From positions 1 through 20,039 of the forward strand of contig NW_003546420.1 of assembly GCF_000090795.2 (NCBI RefSeq): DNA of 20,039 bases, written 5' to 3'. Below, piece by piece: positions 10,107 through 18,788 of this stretch (the first letter of the stretch is position 1; every line of letters starts with the position of its first letter). A model generated the notes under the pieces. That model saw only the letters and a list, made by a program, of their open reading frames with translations, searched no databases and was not told the DNA's origin. Source of the DNA: Amphimedon queenslandica. Its lineage: Eukaryota; Porifera; Demospongiae; Haplosclerida; Niphatidae. A program made the position numbers and the translations under genes.

Positions 10107-12210
10107 CTATTCAAAGTGCATTTTATGAGAGAAGCCAGACTGCAATACTTGAAAGTAAAGACGTTCAAATATCAGATACTGAGTACCCTGAGCTTCATCA
10201 AACTCAAGAGACTCTATTGGGATGAACTCATCGATACTCAATCCTAATGGGGCAAAGTCCCCTCCTCCTTCGACCTTATTAATGGCCTCGGGGCGTGTCT
10301 CACTGTTGAAGTGATACACTCCCTGTATGTGGGTGTGGTCACCTAACTGGTTAATTAATCTAACATGAATCTTTCCGGCAATGGGAAACTTTAACATGTC
10401 ATCTTGTTCACCAGCCATCAGTACTACACTAACTGAGAGATGGGTGCCTATTAATAAATAAATAAAATACGTGTAAAACAAATAAACAAATGATTGTTAC
10501 CTTTTCCAGTACCTTTACCACGTGGATAAACTACCAGTGCAAATTTGAATCCCTAAACACGAGAAATGAAGTACATTCTACACTGCCTTACTTTCATTGC
10601 AGTATAGAATGGATGGGAGATCCAAACATGATTCATTTCATAAAAATGAAAAAAATTTGCAAAAGTAATAGTCTTTGGTAACCATTGTATTGCTCTGGGA
10701 AAATCTATAAAAAATAACAATGATTATTATTAATTGTTGTGGCTGAGTATATACCATCGTATAAAAGATCATAACTGTTTGACTTCTTGTCTACATCATC
10801 ACTGATCCAATTCTTCCTTGGGTCCAGTCCATCCAAAGTATCCAGGACCCTGTCAATGTATCCATTTGATATCCTCACCGTACTGGTCATGTAGTCAAAG
10901 TAATCATCTACCGTTAGACTCCAATCAGGATCTACACAGACAGTTATTAATAATACAAGAAAAACTATTGAACACTCACTGGTGACGGTGATTTCATCAA
11001 GGACAGTACAGAAGGTGACTCCATTCAATTGCAAAGAGAACCCTCTCTCTCTCGAGACCTTTATGATAGACGGTGTGACCCAATCAGGAGTGGCATAATA
11101 AAAAGTGAAGCCATACCCGCTAGACCCGCCCTCTTCTCCGTCCTGTCCCATTACCATCCGGTGAAGGTACTGATGTTTAGTTAACGAGGAGAATACAATC
11201 TCAATCAACCAGAAATAATAAAAAGCCGATTTATTATTCTGACTCCAGTTAACGCTTAGTCTAAACGTTGGGTCCATTCCAGGACTGGGGAACTTGTATT
11301 TCTTATTTGACCCAATTTGATCTACAAAGTCTGTCATACGCATGTACGAACACTTGATGGCCCTCTTCCTCATGAAGTAAGTGACCTTCTTGCCGAGGTC
11401 CCTCCAGCCCAACTCAATCGTTAGGGACTCCAGCAGGAGACAGTTAGTGAAATCAACTCTCGTCCGAATTCGGTCAAACAATCCGTCAAAATCTTGAATG
11501 GATTCAACTTCTTCTCGCTGGTCGAGGAACACATATCGAAGGTGGGATTTGAGTGTTTCAAGGTCAGTCTTCTCTCTTATCCTGTCCTTAATGTCGACCC
11601 AAAGGTTCTCAAATTCATCGACAAGTTCCTCAAACAGAACCTTGGCATCTTGTGGTGAAACTATTTTGAATAATAATCATTAATACATAGCTACACCAAC
11701 TTACGTAATGGAGGATTCACTTTATATTTGTCAGCCTCCAGTGCTCTTAATTCTTCATCTATAAACATTGACAATTATTGCTGTTCATAACGTCCATTAA
11801 TCAGGCTTACTGTACTTGAGCTCCAGTTTGTCAATGCACTCGTGGAGCTCAGGGTAGGCTCTCAATATGTCTAAAAGTTGGTACCAGTTGTCAAAGGTGT
11901 CATCAAGAGCTCTGGCGACACTTGAGAAGAAGGCATTGTGACTGTGTGTGTATGAGGGTATGCTGGCAAACTGGGCAGCATCATTCATATCAACAGAGTG
12001 TTTTGAAATAACACCACGTCTGTAGAGCTCTTTAGCTATTGGGAGACCGTCCTTTAGTTTGGGCTCAAATTCATCCATTGTGGCTCTAATGGCATCTTTG
12101 GCAGCCATGTTGTTGATGTAGGTGTAGAGCTCTGTCCAAAGTTTATAGCCTATCCTTCTGGTGTCTGGCTTGACCATCTGATCCCTAAAAGTTACACAAG
12201 ATGGCATCAT
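10107..12210 (-). CDS. TRAF-type MATH domain protein with unfamiliar N-terminal region, 7 exons
   Basis: Exons in transcript order: 12210-11811, 11758-11705, 11660-10980, 10931-10755, 10704-10592, 10552-10501, 10447-10107; phases join to 605 residues. Residues about 438-597 look like the MATH domain of TRAF proteins: SHPFYTAMKGFKFALVVYP, then GTGKGTHLSVSVVLMAGEQ, a PIAGKIHVRLINQ strand, HIQGVYHF, and a closing LIFERLYFQV. In TRAFs this domain trimerises and binds receptor tails or adaptors. I see no RING or TRAF zinc fingers before it. Residues about 40-130 are all-helical and loosely recall a death-fold (CARD-like) domain; this is weak. Residues 152-250 (for example TRVDFTNCLLLESL and IELGWRDLGKKV) form a second helical block, and about 270-380 a likely beta-rich block; I recognise neither. 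A role in innate or death signalling is inference. The start could be either of two adjacent ATGs, the ATG at codon 12 of this model, or lie in an unseen upstream exon. Confidence 0.82.
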
Positions 12211-12242
12211 ATTGAGAGCAAGGGGAAAGAGAATCAGCCACC

Positions 12243-12268
12243 AGAGAAAGAGAGAGAGAGAGAGAGAG
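12243..12268. repeat. (AG)n microsatellite
   Basis: Nearly uninterrupted AG dinucleotides just upstream of the MATH-gene start. Such purine runs are common in promoters (GAGA-type sites), but function is not shown. Confidence 0.85.
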
Positions 12269-12328
12269 TTTTGAAAAATAAGCCGCCTCCTTTCAGAACT
12301 GAAGCATGAGACTCAGACTCAAAATTTT

Positions 12329-12397
12329 CCGTATACTCTTTGGTTTCCCGTAATTTATCCGTATTCTATTTTAGAAAGTATACCTCAAAGTATACGG
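12329..12397. repeat. Inverted repeat with GTATAC cores
   Basis: CCGTATACT (12329-12337) is matched by AGTATACGG (12389-12397) in inverted order, and similarity continues inward with one offset (CTTTGG versus CCTCAAAG). A third AGTATAC lies at 12377-12383. It could be paired binding sites for one factor or the remains of a small inverted-repeat element. Confidence 0.6.
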
Positions 12398-12441
12398 AAC
12401 ATTGCACCACTACTGGCAGAGCTCAGACACTTTCTATTTTT

Positions 12442-12459
12442 ATGATCATTTCTAAATAA
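12442..12459 (+). other. Short uORF upstream of the DAP5 GUG start
   Basis: ATG followed by four sense codons and TAA, ending one base before the predicted donor at 12461. If the leader is transcribed from upstream of 12442, scanning ribosomes meet this ORF before the GUG. It is not in frame with DAP5 across the splice, and the DAP5 frame has its own stop (TGA at 12443-12445) in the same leader. A second candidate uORF starts at about 12306. Confidence 0.4.
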
Positions 12460-12510
12460 AGTAAGTGCATCATTAGACCTGTTCTCTTGTTAATTATTGT
12501 TTATTGTTAG

Positions 12511-15500
12511 GTTTATACACATTATTATATCAAAGTGGCAACTAGCCCACCACTAAAGACCCAATCCTCCTCCTCCTCTTCCTCTGCTGCTGCTGCTGTT
12601 TCTGTTACTAAATGGACTCCCATTAGAGAAAGGACTGACATTACACCACAGGAAATAGCTTTAAGAAGAATTAGGAGGTACATATACATGCCTATCCTGT
12701 TCAGTCATCTATTGTATTGCTAGTATTTTGAATAAACTAACTCCTGATAATTTTGAAAGGCTCTCCATTGACCTGTGTAATGTCATCCGTCATAATAATA
12801 AAGAAGTATTGAAAGGGTCGATATTACTGGTTAGTCAATTAACTATCGCTAGTTATTGATTATTCATAGATCTTTGATAAAGCTGTCGAAGAGACCAATT
12901 ACACTTATCTTTATGGACAGCTCTGTCTAAAATTGAATCATGAAGCTCCAAATTTTGAAGAACCATCCAGTAAAATTACAGTAAGCCACTCAAATTTATT
13001 ACACGTACATCATTAACTAATTAATTGGTTATCATTAGACGTTTAGGCGTGTTTTGCTTGCTAAGTGCAAGGAAGCTTTTGAGAACAGAACCAATGCAAC
13101 TTCAAATGTGGGCTGGGTAGGTAGGTGTGGTCCCAAAGGAGGTGTGTCATTACGGACATTAGTAATTGATTATTATCGTTAATAGAGTATTGGGAAGGGG
13201 CACACCCCTCTGTTGCTAAAAGAAAGACACTTGGGAATGTGACTTTTATTGGTAATTAATTAATTAATTAATAACAGCTGGTATTCATAATGTTTTAGGT
13301 GAGCTGTTTAAAATTGGAATGTTACATGAAAGAATTGTCCATCAATGCATACAAGAAGTAATAATAATAATAATAATAATAATAATATTAATATTAACTT
13401 TATATATGTACATGTACCAGAAAATTGAGAAACTAATGAAGTTTAACTAAAACCCATGTACTATTATGTACAATGTAGTATAGGGACTTTTGTCCGATTT
13501 TTTTAATCATAAAAAATGAAAATTTGATCAAACTTTCCACTCAACATAAAAACATGTATATGTATCAGAAGCAATTATAAAAATGAAGATTTATTTCTTT
13601 TCCAATTTTTGGTAAAATTTCACCAAAATCCCTGTACTATAGCACAGGGGGACATTGACCCAATTTTAGAGCAACTTTAAATGATCCAAATTTTAACGGA
13701 ATCAGTTCAAACTTTCTGCACAGAATAAAAACATTTATAACTAATTATTAATATTTTCCGTTTGTCCAGTTGCTTGAGAGGCGTCGGTCACTGGACGGGA
13801 TGTGTGACAACATAGAGTGTGTTTGTAGTTTACTGGTAACCGTTGGCAACCGATTGGACACCAGCAAGGCCAGTGGTTGGGTTGATCAATACTTCAAGAG
13901 AATGGAAGACCTCATGAGCTCAAACGACTTCCCCTCAAGAATAAAGTTTATGATTATGAACACTGTGGACCTTAGGAGAAACCAAGTTGGTGTGGTCATT
14001 ACGCTATTATTATTATTTATTATTATTCCAGTGGGTTCCTCGTAATACTAAAGTCCTTGAGGTGCCTAAACCCCTTGATAGAGGACCAGTACTTGTTGAA
14101 TATTCACCTCGTGTCTCCCAGAACAATCACAAAACTTCTGCACCTCTTATAAAAAATCCAGGACCCCCTATTAGAGGATTTGGTCAAAATAAAGGTTTCA
14201 TGCAGTTGCCTAGGGCAGCTAGTAAAAGTCCCGGACCCCCTCATAAATCATTAAGTCCTGGACCCCCTCTTAAAACTACAGGACCCCTTGTCAAAGAAGG
14301 TACTTCTACTAAAGATGTTAATTTGAAAAAACTACCGACGAGGAAAGTAACAAGCAGTGAAAGTGTAAGTGGGTGTGGTTTATTAATGGGGTGGTTTATT
14401 AGTGGGTGTGGTTTATTAATGGGATGGTTTATTACTGGGTGTGGTTTTATAGGTCAGTTTACGTCCTTCCTCTGCCTCTCGCAAGTTTCAACAGCAAAGA
14501 CTCCACCCACCTGCTCCAAAAGATGAAGCCACACCCATCAGTATAATTCCACGTACCAGAGATGATTCTTCTGATGATGAAGCCACACCCAGTTGCCATG
14601 ACTACCATGTTGTTTCTGTCAAAGGATCGCAAACTGAGGGGAAAGAATTATTAAAACCAAATACAAAAAGTACAAAAAAACTTCATTAATAGTAGCTATT
14701 AATAATTATTTGTAGTTCAAGCTGGTCCTGAGCTCTCCAATTCAGAGATTGTTTTGGTAACTCGATGATGTCATATGATGTCACGTTACTATTTTTAGAT
14801 ACCGATACTGACCCAATACTTGTCTCATAAGAGGGTTCCTGATGCAGTACAATTGCTAATGACCAGCCATATTGATTTGGATGAAATAACGCATACTCTA
14901 ATTAATGGAACACTCAATAAATCAGGTACTGATGATGTAATGTTGCATCATGTGATGACATCATATTACATCATAGAAGATGACAGAACTCTGGTTAGTT
15001 TGTTATTTAACGAGTTACATAAGGAGGGTGATCTGTCCTCATTAATATTCATGAAGGTACGACTAATTAATCACTACTGATTAATTATTGATTAATTAGG
15101 GTATTGAAAAGGTTTTGTCCAATAGAGTTAAATTTGAGTCTGTCATTAACAGAAACTCAATATCTGGTTACATATCAAGAGCAATTGTTCGAGTTTGTTC
15201 AATATAATTAATTAATATTATTATTGTATCTATGCTGCTGTAGGGTGTGGTCACATTAAGTATTGCCATGGCAACGTTTAAGGATGGGGCCCATTCCCCT
15301 ATTGGTCTTATAGTGGTACAGTCTTTAGTGAATCTGATTGGTCAGGTAAAGCATGTGACTCCTTTTATGTCTAGGTTTCTAATTATAGGACTCGTTAAAG
15401 AAACTTTTTAAAGATAACGGAATGTTAATAACAGAGATATTAGCACCTGTTGATAAACCATACCAATCAGCAACTAAAGTACTGGAAAAGAAAGTAATGA

Positions 15501-18500
15501 ATGATGATAATAACAATAATGATGCAATGTTTTTCACAGAATTTAGGATTCTTGTATCCATTGAAGCAGCTACAGGTTCAATTGAAGTCACTTTTAAAAG
15601 AACCTCTCACGACCCACCTGACACTGTACAAGTGGATTAAGGTCTCGCTATGTGGGGACTTGATGTACTTATACTGTTCTTTTTACTCCAGGCTAATGTT
15701 GATCCTTTATTTTATAAAAACACTGACTTCATTGTGCTACTAACTAAATGGTATATCATATTGTCTTTATATTTTATTTATTCATTTTTAGTATCTTGTC
15801 ACATGTCATTAAAGCAACAAGTGAAGCTCCTTCAAAAGATGATTTAGACAAAGAGACATTCAAAATGGAGGATTACAAGGTACCTGTCCTGCAGACAGAA
15901 TAGAGTATTTGAATATCTTATCAACAGCTAGTGCTACAGAAGTTTGTATCGGAAGAGCCAGTGCTACAGTTAGGGGTACTGTATGCCACTCAAGTTTACT
16001 GTAATGACGTTAACTTTCCAAAAGGTAAGGACTCTCACTAAATGATGTATTCCTTGTATTGTAGGATTATTGTTGAGGTTGTTCTCCTATTGGTACAATA
16101 TGGATGTGGTTGAAGAGGAAGTACTAATGAAATGGAGAGAAGATGTTAATGAAGACTATCCTGGAAAAGGGAAAGCTTTATTTCAAGTAATAGAATATTT
16201 TCTGATCCATAAACATGTACTTATGATGTGTAGAAAGTTTGAGCTCATTCCAACTTCAATTTTTCAAGTTACTGCCATTTTAAGATAATGTCAAAATTCT
16301 GAAAAATATCCAAGGCTATAGCCCATGGTTTTTTCCAAAAAATGGCTCCGAAATCACACCAAATTTTTATTAAATTTTCTGATACATATTGATGCCCTTA
16401 TGCTGTGTAGAAAGTTTGAGCTGATTCCGACTTCAACTTTTCAAGTTGTGGCCATTTTATGAAATCGGCAAAATTCTGAAAAATACCCAAGGCTATAGCC
16501 CATGGTTTTTTCCAAAAAATGGCTCCGAAATTACACCAAATTTTTAATAAATATTTCTGATACATATTGATGCCTTTATGCTGTGTAGAAAGTTTGAGCT
16601 GATTCCGACTTCAACTTTTCAAGTTGTGGCCATTTTATGAAAATGGCAAAATTCTGAAAAATACCCAAGGCTATAGCCCATGGTTTTTTCCAAAAAATGG
16701 CTCCGAAATCACACCGAATTTTTATTAAATTTTCTGATACATATGTATAGCCTTATGCTGTGTAGAAAGTTTGAACTGATTCCAACTTCAACTTTTCAAG
16801 TTACAGCCATTTTATGAAAACGGCAAAATTCTGAAAAATACCCAAGGCTATAGCCCATGGTTTTTTCCAAAAAATGGTCAAAAATTAACTCCAAATTTTT
16901 ATTACATTTTCTGATACATATTGATGCCCTTATGCTGTGTAGAAAGTTTGAGCTGATTCCGACTTCAACTTTTCAAGTTATGGCCATTTTATGAAAACGG
17001 CAAAATTTTGAAAAATACCCAAGGCTATAGTCCATGGTTTTTTCCAAAAAATGGTCAAAAATTAACTCCAAATTTTTATTACATTTTCAGATACATATTG
17101 ATGCCCTTATGCTGTGTAGCAAGTTTGAGCTGATTCCGACTTTAATTTTTTAAGTTATAGCTGTTTTAAGAAAACATCAAAAATTTGAAAAATACCCAAG
17201 GCTATAGTCCATGGTTTTTTCGAAAAAATGGCCAAAAATTAACTTCAAATTTTTATTACATTTTCTGATACATATTGATGTCCTTATGCTGTGTAGAAAG
17301 TTTGAGCTGATTCCAACTTTAATTTTTTAAGTTATAGCTGTTTTAAGAAAACATCAAAAATTTGAAAAATACCCAAGGCTATAGTCCATGGTTTTTTCAA
17401 AAAAATGGCCAAAAATTAACTCCAAATTTTTATTACATTTTCAGATACATATTGATGCCCTTATGCTGTGTAGCAAGTTTGAGCTGATTCCGACTTTAAT
17501 TTTTTAAGTTATAGCTGTTTTAAGAAAACATCAAAAATTTGAAAAATACCCAAGGCTATAGTCCATGGTTTTTTCGAAAAAATGGCCAAAAATTAACTCC
17601 AAATTTTTATTACATTTTCTGATACATATTGATGTCCTTATGCTGTGTAGAAAGTTTGAGCTGATTCCAACTTTAATTTTTCAGGTTACGGCCATTTTAG
17701 GAAATTGCCAAAAATCTGAAAAATACCCAAGGCTATAGTCCATGGTTTTTTCCAAAAAACGGTCAAAAAATCACTCCAAATTTTTATTACATTTTTTGAT
17801 ACATATTGATGTTCTTATGCTGTGTAGAAAGTTTGAGCTGATTCTGACTTTAATTTTTCAGGTTACGGCCATTTTAGGAAAATGCCAAAAATCTGAAAAA
17901 TACCCAAGGCTATAGTCCATGGTTTTTTCCAAAAATGGCCAAAAAATCACTCCAAATTTTTATTACATTTTCTGATACATATTGATGCCCTTATGCTGTG
18001 TAGCAAGTTTGAGCTGATTCCGACTTTAATTTTTCAAGTTATAGCCGTTTTAAGAAAATGTCAAAAATCTGAAAAATACCCAAGGCTATAGTCCATGGTT
18101 TTTTCGAAAAAATAGCCAAAAATTAACTCCAAATTTTTATTACATTTTCTGATACATATTGATGTCCTTATGCTGTGTAGAAAGTTTGAGCTAGTTCCGA
18201 CTTTAATTTTTCAGGTTACGGCCATTTTAGGAAAACGCCAAAATTCTGAAAATTACCCAAGGCTATAGCCCATGATTTTTTCCAAAAAATGGCTCCGAAA
18301 TCACACGAAATTTTTATTACATTTTCTGATACATATTGATGCCCTTATGCTGTGTAGAAAGTTTGAGCTGATTCCGACTTCAACTTTTCAAGTTGTGGCC
18401 ATTTTATGAAAACGGCAGAATTCTGAAAAATACCCAAGGCTATAGCCCATGGTTTTTTCCAAAAAATGGCTCCGAAATCACACGAAATTTTTATTAAATT

Positions 18501-18731
18501 TTCTGACACATAAATGTTTCTATGTTGTGCATAAAGTTTGTCAGTCAAGTCAGGATTTTTATGACTTTTTAAAGTTGCTACAATATTGGACAAAAGTCCC
18601 TATACTGTACAGTGATATTGGTCAAATTTCACCAGAATTGAAAATGAGAGAATTCCTAAATTTTAGTACATTTTCTTTAGGTTAATCATTGGCTGGTTCT
18701 GCTAGCAGAAGCTGAAGTTGAATCCGATTAA
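12511..18731 (+). CDS. EIF4G2: DAP5/eIF4G2 (NAT1, p97) with GUG start, 20 coding exons
   Basis: eIF4G-like scaffold for non-canonical, eIF4E-independent translation in the cytosol. Coding starts at GTG 12535; exons: (5' UTR from 12511) 12535-12677, 12724-12829, 12870-12980, 13039-13120, 13186-13251, 13299-13357, 13770-13985, 14032-14364, 14453-14669, 14716-14756, 14799-15056, 15100-15192, 15244-15345, 15389-15493, 15540-15641, 15692-15750, 15792-15879, 15928-16024, 16065-16186, 18681-18731; 816 residues (human 907). After a Ser/Ala-rich leader and KWTPIRE comes MIF4G, residues about 45-262 (ILNKLTPDNFERL, FENRTN, NVTFIGELFKIGMLHERI). A proline-rich linker with repeated PGPP follows, then MA3 (about 445-575, from ILTQYLSHKRVPDAVQLL), a helical region with TLYKWIK, and W2 (about 650-800). 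The final exon restores the family ending GKGKALFQVN.W. No eIF4E-binding motif is seen, as expected for DAP5. The last intron is 2.5 kb, against mostly about 50 bp elsewhere. Confidence 0.95.
12532..12538 (+). promoter_or_regulatory. GUG initiation site of DAP5
   Basis: AAAGTGG: GTG at 12535-12537 with A at -3 and G at +4, the preferred context. In the spliced leader the frame is closed by TGA at 12443-12445; in unspliced RNA by TAG at 12508-12510. No ATG lies in frame between either stop and the MIF4G domain (the ATG in AAATGGACT near 12610 is out of frame). Mammalian DAP5 is known to start at GUG, which makes this the best reading. Confidence 0.75.
13360..13387 (+). repeat. (AAT)n microsatellite
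   Basis: About nine AAT units directly after the donor of the 412-bp DAP5 intron 13358-13769. Confidence 0.85.
13440..13750 (+). repeat. Interspersed repeat in DAP5 intron
   Basis: Same family as 7970-8222: GGGACTTTTGTCC at 13483-13495, then AATCATAAAAAATG, AAACTTTCCACTCAACATAAAAACAT, TATGTATCAGAAG and AATTATAAAAAT. A second half (about 13600-13745) repeats the theme with GGTAAAATTTCACCAAAATCCCTGTACTATAG and AAACTTTCTGCACAGAATAAAAACAT. It accounts for nearly the whole expansion of the intron. Confidence 0.65.
14368..14450 (+). repeat. 33-bp minisatellite forming an intron
   Basis: Two full units (14368-14400, 14401-14433) and half a third, each beginning A(G/C)TGGGTGTGGTTT. The repeat fills nearly all of the 88-bp intron 14365-14452 between donor GTAAGT and acceptor TTATAG. 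The frame stays open through it, so it can be mistaken for coding sequence, but splicing is needed to keep phase with the next exon. Confidence 0.85.
16190..18540 (+). repeat. 177-bp satellite array inside the last DAP5 intron
   Basis: The landmark TAG(A/C)AAGTTTGAGCT recurs at 16231, 16408, 16586, 16763, 16940, 17117, 17294, 17471, 17648, 17825, 18001, 18178 and 18355, with a degenerate version at about 18531. Spacings are 176-178, almost always 177. About 13 head-to-tail units fill the intron 16187-18680. Each contains CTGATTCCGACTT, a GAAAAATACCCAAGGCTATAG block, CCATGGTTTTTTCCAAAAAATGG and TTTTCTGATACATATTGATG. There are no unique spacers, so it is a satellite and not a CRISPR array. ORFs in it are open by chance. 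Confidence 0.97.
18490..18675 (-). repeat. Interspersed-repeat end bordering the satellite array
   Basis: Read on the minus strand it has AGGAATTCTCTCATTTTC, GGTGAAATTTGACC, GTATAGGGACTTTTGTCC (18588-18600 holds the core), CATAAAAAT and CATAGAAACATTTATGTGTCAGAAAA, the same order as at 7970-8222 and 13440-13750, and then runs without a break into satellite monomer sequence. The array therefore appears to have grown from within such an element. Confidence 0.65.
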
Positions 18732-18738
18732 CATTGTT

Positions 18739-18769
18739 TTTATTATTATTATATTTATTGTTATTTATT
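18739..18769 (-). terminator. Candidate PIG-Q polyadenylation signals
   Basis: On the minus strand AATAAA occurs at 18764-18769, 18754-18759 and 18739-18744, starting 20 bp after the PIG-Q stop. Cleavage 10-30 bp further on would place the PIG-Q 3' end at or inside the last coding exon of DAP5. No plus-strand AATAAA lies in the 57-bp gap, so DAP5 transcripts probably run into PIG-Q antisense. Confidence 0.5.
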
Positions 18770-18788
18770 ATCATTATTTATAATGCTT

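Larger units (their letters stand above)
12211..12510. promoter_or_regulatory. Divergent promoter region, MATH gene / DAP5
   Basis: About 320 bp separate the two divergent translation starts. The region holds an (AG)n run at 12243-12268, three copies of GTATAC (12331-12336, 12378-12383, 12390-12395), the outer two being part of an inverted repeat, a short ATG-initiated ORF at 12442-12459 and a good splice donor GTAAGT at 12461 paired with the acceptor TTGTTAG ending at 12510. That makes 12461-12510 a likely 50-bp 5'-UTR intron of DAP5. Transcription starts are unknown. Confidence 0.5.

Noticed and set aside
10490-10681. 63-codon plus-strand ORF
   Set aside because: It is antisense to exons 5 and 6 of the MATH-domain gene and lacks any motif.
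12442-12459. ATG at 12442 as the DAP5 start
   Set aside because: It meets TAA after five codons and is out of frame with DAP5 after splicing; it is kept only as a uORF.
13987-14526. 179-codon uninterrupted plus-strand frame read as one exon
   Set aside because: It starts in an intron and runs through the 33-bp minisatellite intron. The true exons are 14032-14364 and 14453-14669, the latter in another frame.
16190-18540. CRISPR-like array
   Set aside because: Units are 177 bp, head to tail, with no unique spacers, inside a eukaryotic intron.
18345-18685. Overlapping 78- and 82-codon ORFs on both strands
   Set aside because: Both consist of satellite and interspersed repeat sequence and arise by chance; they resemble no protein family.
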